Positions 1-6,630 are shown, counted from the stretch's first letter. The stretch: 11,950 nucleotides of DNA from Dokdonella_A sp051958935 (GCF_051958935.1 NZ_JBQCFP010000142.1:1-11950), one strand, 5' to 3'. Translations and numbers: made by a program. Notes: generated by a model not told the origin, from the letters alone.

Positions 1-356
1 GCGCGAGCTCTCCCGCGAGCGGGAGTTGTGATGGCACGGGCGCGCGCCGCTGTTCCCTTCTCCCGCTCTCGGGAGGCTGTTCCCTTCTCCGGCTCGCGGG
101 AGAAGGTGCCGAAGGCGGATGAGGGAAGGTTGTCGCGAGCCCTCTAATCACCCCCGCCTTCGGCACGACCTCTCCCGGAGCGGGAGCGGTGACGCCACAG
201 GCCCGCCCCGCTGTTCCCTTCTCCCGCTCACGGGAGGCTGTTCCCTTCTCCCGCTCGCGGGAGAAGGTGCCGAAGGCGGATGAGGGGAAACCGAGCGATA
301 CCTTCCGACCTATACCCGCACCGCACCGCTTGCATACGCGCCCGCGTCAGTCCACA
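1..356. repeat. Palindromic repeat cluster with a 77-bp direct duplication
   Basis: This gene-free stretch is made of several copies of a short palindrome of the form CTCCCGC-(few bases)-GCGGGAG. A block at 50-126 recurs at 211-287 with about three mismatches. Each block holds two palindromes, each preceded by CTGTTCCCTTCTCC, and ends in GAAGGTGCCGAAGGCGGATG. Part of the same unit lies in inverted orientation at about 150-190 (CCGCCTTCGGCAC followed by a CTCCCGGAGCGGGAG-type palindrome), between the two direct copies. Such repeats are typical of intergenic DNA in Xanthomonadaceae. An open frame from 189 runs through the second copy into the ArsR gene, but its N-terminal part just translates the repeat and is not taken as coding. 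Confidence 0.8.
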
Positions 357-358
357 CT
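330..358 (+). promoter_or_regulatory. Possible promoter of the ArsR gene
   Basis: TTGCAT at 330-335 resembles a -35 box (TTGACA). Seventeen bases later CACACT at 353-358 is a weak -10 match (3 of 6). If real, transcription would start near 365, at the ATG at 366, giving a leaderless message. That fits the absence of a Shine-Dalgarno sequence ahead of that ATG. The match is weak and this is inference only. Confidence 0.3.
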
Positions 359-374
359 GAACCATATGGTTCAG
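357..374. promoter_or_regulatory. Perfect 18-bp palindrome, likely ArsR operator
   Basis: CTGAACCATATGGTTCAG is a perfect inverted repeat, and the central ATG is the start codon of the ArsR gene at 366. ArsR-family repressors bind as winged-helix dimers to such dyads, commonly at their own promoter. A core of AACCATATGGTT at the start of this type of gene is recalled from related ArsR/AHSA1 pairs. Binding here would block transcription initiation or early elongation, so autorepression is expected. The palindrome is seen directly; the operator role is inferred. Confidence 0.65.
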
Positions 375-731
375 CGTTCGTGCACCCATTTCAACGCCTC
401 CTTCGCCGCGCTCGCCGACGTCACCCGTCGCGGCGTGCTCGAACAACTCGCCCGCGGCGACGCCTCCATCACCGACCTCGCCGACACGTTCGACATGACC
501 CTCACGGGCATGAAGAAGCACATCGGCGTGCTGGAACTGGCGGGCCTCGTGACCACCGAAAAGATCGGCCGCGTGCGCACCTGCCGCATCGGCCCGTGCC
601 GGCTCGAGGAGGAAATGGCCTGGATCGCACGCTACCGCCGCGTCTGGGACGCGCGCTTCGACGCGCTCGACGGCGTCATCGACGAACTCAAACGAAAGGA
701 GAAAACCCGTGGCCGCAAGCAACGCCCGTGA
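366..731 (+). CDS. ArsR-family winged-helix transcriptional regulator
   Basis: A 121-residue DNA-binding regulator. Residues about 8-75 form a winged helix-turn-helix: a FAALADVTRRGVLEQLA helix typical of the family, then the recognition region MTLTGMKKHIGVLELAGLV and a wing with KIGRVRTCRIGP. It lacks the paired cysteine metal site of classical ArsR/SmtB sensors and resembles the SdpR-like branch that usually sits next to SRPBCC/AHSA1 genes. The start at ATG 366 is chosen because upstream sequence is repeat DNA and homologues begin near MVQ. No Shine-Dalgarno is visible, so translation may be leaderless. The start codon is inside the palindromic operator. The 3' end overlaps the next gene's GTG (709) by 23 bases, which implies co-transcription and coupled translation. 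Its effector is unknown. Confidence 0.88.
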   Translation: MVQRSCTHFNASFAALADVTRRGVLEQLARGDASITDLADTFDMTLTGMKKHIGVLELAGLVTTEKIGRVRTCRIGPCRLEEEMAWIARYRRVWDARFDALDGVIDELKRKEKTRGRKQRP

Positions 732-1205
732 ATCCCGCCGCACCACGGTGCAGAAGACCTCGGACACCGAAGTCGTCGTCACGCGCACGTTCGACGCGCC
801 CGCGCGCCTCGTGTTCGAAGCCTGGTCCAACCCGATCTGTTCAGGAAATGGTGGGTGCCCCGCTCGATGGGCATGACGCTCCGCTCGTGCGAACTCGACG
901 TCCGTACCGGCGGCACCTATCGCCTCGAGTTCGGCGAAGACCCCGCGAACACGATGGCGTTCTTCGGCCGCTACCTCGAAGTGATCCCCGACCAGCGCAT
1001 CGTCTGGACCAACGAGGAAAGCGGCGACGCCGGATCCATCACCACGGCGACGTTCGAAGAGCGCGACGGCAGGACGCTCTGCGTCTTGACCGAACGCTAC
1101 CCGACCAAGCGAGCCCTCGACGAAGCCGGCACCGGCGCCCAGGATGCGATGCACGAAACCTTCGCCCAACTCGACGAGTTGCTGGCCCAACTGACGACAC
1201 GCTGA
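709..1205 (+). pseudogene. SRPBCC/AHSA1-type protein, frameshifted
   Basis: The frame starts at GTG 709, preceded by AAAGGAG at 694-700, and reads VAASNARESRRT, then TFDAPARLVFEAWSNP. This is the opening of an AHSA1-like SRPBCC domain. After Pro42 (codon 832-834) it goes out of frame and stops at 874-876. Family logic calls for DLFRKWWVPRSMG directly after SNP, and exactly this is found one frame over, from 834 to the TGA at 1203-1205. One missing G (CCCGATCTG instead of CCCGGATCTG) explains the break. Restored, the protein would be about 165 residues, a normal length, ending in FAQLDELLAQL. SRPBCC domains form a hydrophobic ligand-binding cavity; partners of ArsR genes are mostly of unknown ligand. 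The downstream frame is otherwise intact, so this is either a recent mutation or a sequencing error. No slippery heptamer suggests programmed shifting. Confidence 0.85.
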
Positions 1206-1210
1206 CGCAT

Positions 1211-1295
1211 CCCTGTAGGAGCGCACCCTGTGCGCGACCGTCGCGTTTCGGTGCGCTGCACGCTGGGGTCGCTCACAGGGTGCGCTCCTGCAGGG
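1211..1295. repeat. 28-bp inverted repeat, REP-like, between convergent genes
   Basis: The left arm at 1211-1238 (CCCTGTAGGAGCGCACCCTG followed by TGCGCGAC) pairs with the right arm at 1268-1295 with two mismatches, leaving a loop of about 29 bases. The TGTAGGAGCGCACC head carries the GTAG tetranucleotide seen at the base of REP hairpins in Xanthomonadaceae. It lies just past the stop of the SRPBCC gene (1205) and faces the converging hydrolase gene. It could form a long RNA hairpin in either transcript and act as a bidirectional terminator or mRNA stabiliser, but there is no U tract. Confidence 0.75.
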
Positions 1296-1316
1296 GACGC
1301 CAGGGGTTCAGCGCGG

Positions 1317-1340
1317 CCCTCTCCCGCGAGCGGGAGAGGG
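1317..1340. repeat. Palindromic hairpin of the CTCCCGC/GCGGGAG family
   Basis: A ten-base stem (CCCTCTCCCG with CGGGAGAGGG) closes a CGAG loop. It is the same element type as in the clusters at 1-290 and about 3510-3640. It is 46 bases beyond the stop codon of the minus-strand hydrolase, so it could contribute to transcript ending, though no T run follows on either strand. Confidence 0.7.
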
Positions 1341-1385
1341 GATGCGCGATGCATTCGGCGAATTCTTGCGAGCGACTTCGCCTGA

Positions 1386-3401
1386 TCAGTTCTTGTTGGC
1401 GGCGGGCTTCACTTCGGTGAAGACATACTCGTGCTGGCCGTCGCGGGCGATGAGGCGGCGTTCGGTGTCGGTGTCGGCGCGCACGAGGAGGAAGCCGCTG
1501 GCCATCGGGTCGATCATCACGTAGGCGAGGCTGCCGTCGGTTTGCGGGCTGGTGGCGATTTCGGACTTGAAGGCGCCGACGTCCATCCATGCCTTGCCGC
1601 CTTCCTTGGTGACGATGATCTCGCCGAGCGCGTCGCTGTGGTAGCGCGGTGCGAGCGTGGCGAGGGCAGCGGTGTCGGCGGGGTACTGGATGAGCTTGCG
1701 TTGCGCGTCCCACGAGGCGCGGTTGCCTTTCGCGTTGGCGTCGGCGGTGGCGAGCGCCTGCGGTTCGCCGTCGAACATGATCTCGTTGAGGCGGCGCTTG
1801 AACGGGCCGCGCAGCATGACGCCCTCGTCGGAATTGGTGAGGATGACGGCGCCGACGTTCTGCTCCGGCCACCACATCATGTTGGAATGGAAGCCGTCCA
1901 TGTCGCCGCCGTGGTCGACGACGGTGACACCGTCGCTCTTGTCGACCATCAGCGCCATCGCGTAGTCGCGGTCGACGCCGAGCGCGATCTGCGGCTGGCG
2001 GCGCTGCAGCAGCGCGGCTTCGCCGATGTAGCGCGTGCCGTCGGGAAGCACGCCCTTGCGGAGCTCCATCTGCACGTATTTCAGGATGTCGTTGACCGTG
2101 CTCCACGCGGCGCCCGCGGGGCGCGAGGCGCGGATCGTGTCGTTGAGGCCCATGCCCATCACGCGCACGACGTGGTCGATATCGTAGCCGTGCGGCGCGG
2201 CGTAGTCGCCGGTCTGCGCGACGGCGTAGTCGAACGTGGTGTCCTTCATGCCGAGCGGGTCGAACACGAGCGATTGCATCGCCTGGTCGTAGCCCTTGCC
2301 GAGCTCGGTACCGGGATACGCGATCTGCCCGCCGATGAAACCCGCGGCGGCGGCGAGCGGGTTGGAATACTGGAAGAGCTCGCCGAAGCCGCTCGTCGGC
2401 TGCATCGTGCCGAGCGTGGCCATCACGCTTTCGGGCGTCTGCTTCTCGCCTTCGAACAACCATTCGTAGTCCTGCCGCGGCAGGCCGGTGCACGCGCAGA
2501 TGAGGTGTTTGACGAGCACCTGCCTGGTCGTGTCCGCGCTGCCGAGCTTGAACGCCGGGTAGACATCGGTGACGTGCGCGTTCCAGTCGAGCTTGCCGGC
2601 GTCGACGAGCTTGGCGAGCATGAGCGTGGTGAGCGCCTTGGTGTTGGAGGCGATCATGAAGCGCGTGTCGGCATCGACCTTGTCCGGCTTGCCGAGCGCG
2701 CGCACGCCGAAGCCCTGCGCCATGACGACCTTGCCATCCTGCACGATGCCGATCGCGACGCCGGGCACGTCGTATTCGCTGCGCATGTGCTCGACGAAGT
2801 CGGCGACCTGCTTGAGGCGCGCGTCGTCGAACGTGTGCGCGGTGCGGCCCTTGAACGATTCGCGCTTGTAGTCGGCGGGCAGCAGGCGCTGGTTGATCTT
2901 GCCGAGCTGCGAGGCGCGCTTTTCGGCGAGCGCCTGGTCGAGGTCGGCGACGAGCACGGTGAACTTCGTGCCGCGGCGGAAGACGCCCGCATACACCGCG
3001 CGCTTCGCGTTCGGCGGCACGTCGTAGTCGTAGAAGCGGCGCTGCTCCCAACCGTCACGCGGCGCGGCATCGTTGGCGACGAGGAATTTCGGCGAGAGTT
3101 TCAGCAGCTGCCAGCCCTGCTCCACTGCTTCGTCGGCGGTTTTCGCCGACGAATCCATGATCGCGATGCGCGAACCGTCGTTCTCCGGTGGCGTGAGGAT
3201 CACGCCCTTGCCCTCCGCCTTCTGCGACCAGCCGGCGGGGAGGATGAAGGTCGCGTTGTGCGGCGTCTTCGATGGCTTGTCGGCGCTGGCGTTGGCGGAT
3301 GGCCGCGCCGCGGCGGGCTTCGGGTCGGCGTGGACGTGCGGCGCAGCGAAGGCGAGCGTGAGCGCGAAGGCGAGCGCACCGAGGTTGAACGAGCGATCCA
3401 T
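1386..3401 (-). CDS. Exported serine beta-lactamase-like hydrolase
   Basis: A 671-residue protein. A signal peptide (MDRSF then a hydrophobic stretch, cleavage likely after VHA at residue 25) sends it to the periplasm. The catalytic part, about residues 205-540, has the class C beta-lactamase/esterase motifs: Ser252-Asn-Thr-Lys255 (SxxK nucleophile and base), Tyr345-Ser-Asn347 (YxN) and His497-Gly-Gly499 (HxG, replacing KTG). The region LICACTGLPRQDYEWLF is typical of this hydrolase group. Residues 26-200 form an extra N-terminal domain and about 545-671 a C-terminal domain; I recognise neither. Such enzymes include esterases, D-aminopeptidases and peptidoglycan-acting proteins, and true beta-lactamase activity should not be assumed. 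The start is set by GGAG six bases ahead of ATG 3401; the frame remains open far upstream but only through repeat DNA. It is apparently monocistronic. Confidence 0.9.
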   Translation of the reverse strand: MDRSFNLGALAFALTLAFAAPHVHADPKPAAARPSANASADKPSKTPHNATFILPAGWSQKAEGKGVILTPPENDGSRIAIMDSSAKTADEAVEQGWQLLKLSPKFLVANDAAPRDGWEQRRFYDYDVPPNAKRAVYAGVFRRGTKFTVLVADLDQALAEKRASQLGKINQRLLPADYKRESFKGRTAHTFDDARLKQVADFVEHMRSEYDVPGVAIGIVQDGKVVMAQGFGVRALGKPDKVDADTRFMIASNTKALTTLMLAKLVDAGKLDWNAHVTDVYPAFKLGSADTTRQVLVKHLICACTGLPRQDYEWLFEGEKQTPESVMATLGTMQPTSGFGELFQYSNPLAAAAGFIGGQIAYPGTELGKGYDQAMQSLVFDPLGMKDTTFDYAVAQTGDYAAPHGYDIDHVVRVMGMGLNDTIRASRPAGAAWSTVNDILKYVQMELRKGVLPDGTRYIGEAALLQRRQPQIALGVDRDYAMALMVDKSDGVTVVDHGGDMDGFHSNMMWWPEQNVGAVILTNSDEGVMLRGPFKRRLNEIMFDGEPQALATADANAKGNRASWDAQRKLIQYPADTAALATLAPRYHSDALGEIIVTKEGGKAWMDVGAFKSEIATSPQTDGSLAYVMIDPMASGFLLVRADTDTERRLIARDGQHEYVFTEVKPAANKN

Positions 3402-3660
3402 GGACGACTCCGGTGGAAGTGGCCGGTCGAGTCTCGATGACGTGGAACGCGTGGTGCAAGTGTCGTTGGTGCGCGAATGGAGTGTCTCGCTCCGAAGGCC
3501 CTCACCCCGGCCCTCTCCCGCACGCGGGAGGGGGGGAACAGCTGCCACCTCTCCGCAAGCGGGAGAGGGGGAACAGCGGTCACCTCCCCGCAAGCAGGTG
3601 TCACGTCTCCCCTCTTGCGGGAGAGGTCGCGCCGACAGGCGCGGGTGAGGGAACCCGGAG
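3402..3660. repeat. Palindromic repeat cluster in the divergent gap
   Basis: About 3500-3655 holds several related palindromes: CCCTCTCCCGCACGCGGGAG near 3511, CTCTCCGCAAGCGGGAGAG near 3549, a degenerate CACCTCCCCGCAAGCAGGTG near 3581, and CTCCCCTCTTGCGGGAGAG near 3608. The first three are joined by similar GGGAACAGC-type linkers. The cluster opens with CCCTCACCCCGG and closes with GCGGGTGAGGG, so its ends are themselves inverted. It separates the divergently transcribed hydrolase and SPFH operon. No gene is supported here. Confidence 0.75.
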
Positions 3661-3699
3661 CGAGCCGCAGCCCACACGAACCCCCCACGCCTTCCGTCA

Positions 3700-3728
3700 C
3701 TGCCCCCACCTCCCGGGGAAGGTATATT
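3700..3728 (+). promoter_or_regulatory. Candidate promoter of the SPFH operon
   Basis: TATATT at 3723-3728 matches the -10 consensus at five of six positions and stands out in GC-rich surroundings. Seventeen bases upstream lies a poor -35 (CTGCCC, 3700-3705), which suggests an activator or an alternative sigma factor may be needed. Transcription would start near 3735, about 42 bases before the ATG at 3777. Confidence 0.45.
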
Positions 3729-3737
3729 GCACACGCA

Positions 3738-3756
3738 GGCCGGCACGGTGCCGGCC
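3738..3756. promoter_or_regulatory. GC-rich dyad in the leader of the SPFH gene
   Basis: GGCCGGCACGGTGCCGGCC is an inverted repeat with nine-base arms around one central base. It sits just downstream of the predicted start point and before the GGGAG ribosome binding site (3767-3771). It could be an operator or a 5' mRNA hairpin. There is no palindromic-repeat-family resemblance, so it is probably specific to this operon. Confidence 0.5.
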
Positions 3757-3776
3757 GCGGAAACGCGGGAGACGTC

Positions 3777-4928
3777 ATGGGTCTTGTGCAGGCAGCGGTG
3801 GGGGCGATCGGCGGTACGCTCGCCGACCAGTGGAAGGACTTCTACACGGTGCCGGACGGCTTGCCGGCGACGGCGGCGCTGTTCGCGGCGGTGCCGCGCG
3901 GCACGAATGCCGGGCGTGGCTCCAACACGAAGGGCTCGTCGAACATCATCACCGACGGCTCGAAGATCGTCGTGCCGGAAGGCTACGGCTTGCTGCTGTT
4001 CCAGGACGGCAAGATCACCGGCTTCGCGGCCGAGGCCGGCGGCTACGAGTGGCGCTCGGACGACATCAACTCCAAGTCGATCTTCACCGGCGGCGGCCTC
4101 GTCGACTCGCTGATCAAGCAGAGCTGGGAGCGCTTCAAGTTCGGCGGCCAGCCGGGTTCGCAGCAGGCGGCGTTCTTCGTTTCGCTGAAGGAGCTGCCGG
4201 ACAACCGCTTCGGCACGCAGTCGGAAATCTACTGGGATGACGGCTTCCTCAACACGCAGGTCGGCGCGATCACGCGCGGCTCGTACACGCTCAAGATCGT
4301 CGACCCGATCCTGTTCGCGAAGAACTTCGTGCCCGCGACCTACCTGCAGCCGGGCCAGGTGTTCGACTTCACCGACATGGACAACGCGGCGGCCGCGCAG
4401 CTGTTCAATGAAGTCGTCGGTTCGCTCGCGCCCGCGTTCAGCCTGTACACGAACGATCCGTCCAAGGGCAACCGCATCACGAAGATCCAGCAGGATTCGA
4501 TCGGTTTCGCGAAGAGCCTGTCGGATGCGGTGGAAGCGGCGTACCAGTGGAAGTCCGATCGCGGCCTCGCGATCGTCAAGACCGCGATCGTCTCGATCGA
4601 GTACGACCCCAACACGCGTGAGCTGCTGAAGAACGTGCAACGTGCGGACGCGCTCGCCGGTGCACGCGGCAATTCCCCCCTGCAGGCCAGCGTCGCCGCG
4701 GGCCTGCAGGCCGCCGGCGAAAACGGCGGCGGCGCGGGGATGATGGGCATCGGCATGGCGTCGGGAATGATGGGCGGCCTCGGCGGCCTGCAGCAGCCGG
4801 TCGCCCCGGCCGCACCGGCGGCAGACGACCCGGTCGCCAAGCTCAAGAAGGCGAAGGAGATGCTCGAGCTCGGCCTCATCACGCAGGCCGACTACGATGC
4901 GCTCAAGAGCAAGGCATTGGGGTTGTAA
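3777..4928 (+). CDS. SPFH-domain protein with C-terminal SHOCT motif (YdjI-like)
   Basis: A 383-residue protein of the virion-core/YdjI-like branch of the SPFH (Band 7) superfamily. It opens MGLVQAAVGAIGGTLADQW. Residues about 40-300 contain the SPFH-like region, with SKIVVPEGYGLLLFQDGKI, the FFVSLKELPDNRFGTQSEIYWDD block typical of this group, and ITRGSYTLKIVDP. A flexible Gly/Met/Ala/Pro linker follows (about 314-349). The tail DDPVAKLKKAKEMLELGLIT, then QADYDALKSKALGL (350-383), is a SHOCT motif, a short oligomerisation or recruitment element. SPFH proteins assemble into membrane-associated scaffolds; this one has no clear signal peptide and probably acts at the cytoplasmic face. Start ATG 3777 follows GGGAG by five bases. 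It is first of three same-strand genes. Confidence 0.88.
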   Translation: MGLVQAAVGAIGGTLADQWKDFYTVPDGLPATAALFAAVPRGTNAGRGSNTKGSSNIITDGSKIVVPEGYGLLLFQDGKITGFAAEAGGYEWRSDDINSKSIFTGGGLVDSLIKQSWERFKFGGQPGSQQAAFFVSLKELPDNRFGTQSEIYWDDGFLNTQVGAITRGSYTLKIVDPILFAKNFVPATYLQPGQVFDFTDMDNAAAAQLFNEVVGSLAPAFSLYTNDPSKGNRITKIQQDSIGFAKSLSDAVEAAYQWKSDRGLAIVKTAIVSIEYDPNTRELLKNVQRADALAGARGNSPLQASVAAGLQAAGENGGGAGMMGIGMASGMMGGLGGLQQPVAPAAPAADDPVAKLKKAKEMLELGLITQADYDALKSKALGL

Positions 4929-4965
4929 CAAGGCAGACGCCGAAGAGCCCGCAAGCAGACACCAT

Positions 4966-4993
4966 CGTCATCCCGGTTCTCGCCGGGATGACG
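4966..4993. repeat. Inverted repeat between the SPFH and zinc-ribbon genes
   Basis: CGTCATCCCGG (4966-4976) and CCGGGATGACG (4983-4993) form a perfect 11-bp stem with a six-base loop. The core GTCATCCCGG is a short dispersed repeat common in proteobacteria. It begins 38 bases after the upstream stop and ends 39 bases before the next start, so in mRNA it could attenuate or protect the transcript and set different levels for the two proteins. Confidence 0.7.
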
Positions 4994-5032
4994 CGATGGA
5001 ATGGCTTACCCGAATTCGCGGACCCACGACAC

Positions 5033-6337
5033 ATGTCCAATGCCAACCCGCCACCGGGGCCTCGGTTCACCGGCCCCGGTTCACCGCAGGACGTTCCACC
5101 GATGCCCGGCGAGACCGGCATCGACCCGTCGACGATGCCCGAGCCGATCCGCAATGAGCTCGAAGCGCCGGACCCCGCCGCGATCGACACCGCGTCGAAG
5201 GAACTCGAGGACGGCGTCAACCGCTGCCCGAAGTGCGGTTCCACCGAGATCCGCCACAAGCCCGGCAGCGACCTGCTCGTCTGCCTGTATTGCCGCCACC
5301 AATGGCAAAGCGAACGCGTCGAGGAACAGTTCGGCCTCGGCGAAGGCATCGACACGCTGAAGGGGACGATCGTCGCCTCCGGCGCGCGCGACATCGCGGC
5401 CGACGCCAAGGCGCTCATGACCTTCAAGTGCAGCGGCTGCGGCGCGGAAGTCACGGTCAACACCCAGAACGCGATGACTGCGCGCTGCCACTGGTGCCGC
5501 CACATGCTCGGCGTCAACGAGCAGATCGCCAACGGCGCGGTACCGGATGCGGTGCTGCCGTTCCACATCAGGAAAGACGACGCGGTCGCGCGCATCCGCC
5601 AGTTCGTCGACAAGCGCCGCCTGTTCGCGCTGAAGGAATTCAAGGAACAGTTCACGCCCGAGAACGTCGTCGGCGTGTACCTGCCGTACATGATCGTCGA
5701 CGGCAACGCGAGCGCCGACGTCCAAGGCCAGGGCGAGATCGAGACGCGCCGCTACACGCGCGGCACCGGCAACGACAAGAAGACCTACTACGACGCGGAC
5801 GTCTACCGCGTCGAGCGCCACGTCGACTTCACCGTCGACGACCTGCCATTGGAGTCCTCGACCGAGCGTGGCACCCTCGACACACGTCGCAACACCAACA
5901 ACATCATCAACACGATCCTGCCGTTCGACACGAAGAACGCGGTGAAGTGGAATGCGTCCTACCTCGCCGGCTTCACCTCGGAGAAGCGCGACCGCGACGT
6001 CGAGGCGCTGCGCCCGCGCCTCGAGGACCAGCTGCTGTCGATCGCGCGCGCGCAGGTCGAGGCTTCGGTGAGTCGCTACGGCCGCGGCGTGCGCTGGGAG
6101 CGCGAACGCCTCGACGTGCACGGCACGCGCTGGGTGTCGATGTACCTGCCGGTGTGGCTGTATTCGTACCACCAGCCCGGCAGCAATGGCGGCATGCTGC
6201 ACTACATCGCGGTCAACGGCCGCACCGGCGAGACGATGGGCAGCGTGCCGGTGCAGCAGTGGAAGCTGCTCGCCACCGCGCTCACCGTCGGCACCGTGCT
6301 CGAAAGCATCGTGCTGTGGATCCTCGCGCACTCGTGA
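5033..6337 (+). CDS. Double zinc-ribbon membrane protein (YdjG-like)
   Basis: A 434-residue protein. After a Pro/Gly-rich N-terminus come two zinc ribbons: Cys65-x2-Cys68 with Cys84-x2-Cys87 (CPKCG...CLYC), and Cys133-x2-Cys136 with Cys152-x2-Cys155 (CSGCG...CHWC). Residues about 160-400 form a soluble domain with PDAVLPFHIRKDDAVARIRQ and VYLPYMIVDG, known from TFIIB-type zinc-ribbon proteins of this kind. Residues 410-434 (TALTVGTVLESIVLWILA) form one C-terminal membrane helix. It resembles YdjG of B. subtilis, which helps place the SPFH protein YdjI at the membrane; a similar anchoring role here is inferred. The ribbons more likely bind protein than DNA. No good Shine-Dalgarno precedes ATG 5033; an in-frame ATG at 4988 lies inside the hairpin repeat and is less likely. 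Confidence 0.85.
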   Translation: MSNANPPPGPRFTGPGSPQDVPPMPGETGIDPSTMPEPIRNELEAPDPAAIDTASKELEDGVNRCPKCGSTEIRHKPGSDLLVCLYCRHQWQSERVEEQFGLGEGIDTLKGTIVASGARDIAADAKALMTFKCSGCGAEVTVNTQNAMTARCHWCRHMLGVNEQIANGAVPDAVLPFHIRKDDAVARIRQFVDKRRLFALKEFKEQFTPENVVGVYLPYMIVDGNASADVQGQGEIETRRYTRGTGNDKKTYYDADVYRVERHVDFTVDDLPLESSTERGTLDTRRNTNNIINTILPFDTKNAVKWNASYLAGFTSEKRDRDVEALRPRLEDQLLSIARAQVEASVSRYGRGVRWERERLDVHGTRWVSMYLPVWLYSYHQPGSNGGMLHYIAVNGRTGETMGSVPVQQWKLLATALTVGTVLESIVLWILAHS

Positions 6338-6359
6338 ACGACATCATGGAGCACCTCTG

Positions 6360-6611
6360 ATGAGCGACGACGGCGGCCTCTGGCTGCTCGCACTCGGCCC
6401 GGCCGGCGCGACCGGCCTGTACTGGGCGCTGTACCGCTATTACCGCAACACCGACAAGTCGCACGCGTTCGAGCGCGAGACGAAGGTGGAGGCGAAGCCC
6501 GTCACCGGGTCGGACGCCAAGGTCGACGAGGTGATCGGCACGCGCGAAACGCGCATCCGCGGCGACAACGTGCGCGCGTACCGCACGCGTGTGCAACGCG
6601 ACACCTCCTAG
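6360..6611 (+). CDS. Small single-pass membrane protein, unknown function
   Basis: An 83-residue protein. Residues 7-25 (LWLLALGPAGATGLYWALY) form one membrane helix, followed by a basic RYYRNTDKSHAFERETK stretch and a polar tail with VIGTRETRIRGDNVRAYRTR. By the positive-inside rule the C-terminal part would be cytoplasmic. GGAG at 6348-6351 gives a good ribosome binding site, and the start is 23 bases after the zinc-ribbon stop, so it is very likely in the same operon. I recognise no family. Its position suggests it is a third component that helps assemble or anchor the SPFH complex. It is not obviously a TPM-domain protein like YdjH. Confidence 0.78.
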   Translation: MSDDGGLWLLALGPAGATGLYWALYRYYRNTDKSHAFERETKVEAKPVTGSDAKVDEVIGTRETRIRGDNVRAYRTRVQRDTS

Positions 6612-6630
6612 CCCCCGCATCGCGCGCAGG

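Noticed and set aside
1..290. Repeat cluster considered as a CRISPR array
   Set aside because: Units are palindromes with linkers of irregular length that are themselves repeated; there are no unique spacers of constant length and no cas genes.
189..365. N-terminal extension of the ArsR gene to ATG 189
   Set aside because: It only translates the palindromic repeat block, no homologous N-terminus is expected, and the operator palindrome lies at ATG 366.
831..840. Programmed ribosomal frameshift in the AHSA1-type gene
   Set aside because: No slippery heptamer or downstream pseudoknot-like element is evident; a simple base loss or read error is the plainer explanation.
1431..3440. Long plus-strand frame of 669 codons opposite the hydrolase gene
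   Set aside because: It is antisense to a gene with clear catalytic motifs, and its composition (Arg, Val, Ala, Glu, His rich, no domains) is that of a GC-rich shadow frame.
3402..4931. Upstream extension of the minus-strand hydrolase frame to 4931
   Set aside because: It is the antisense of the SPFH gene and repeats; the signal peptide and ribosome binding site fix the start at 3401.
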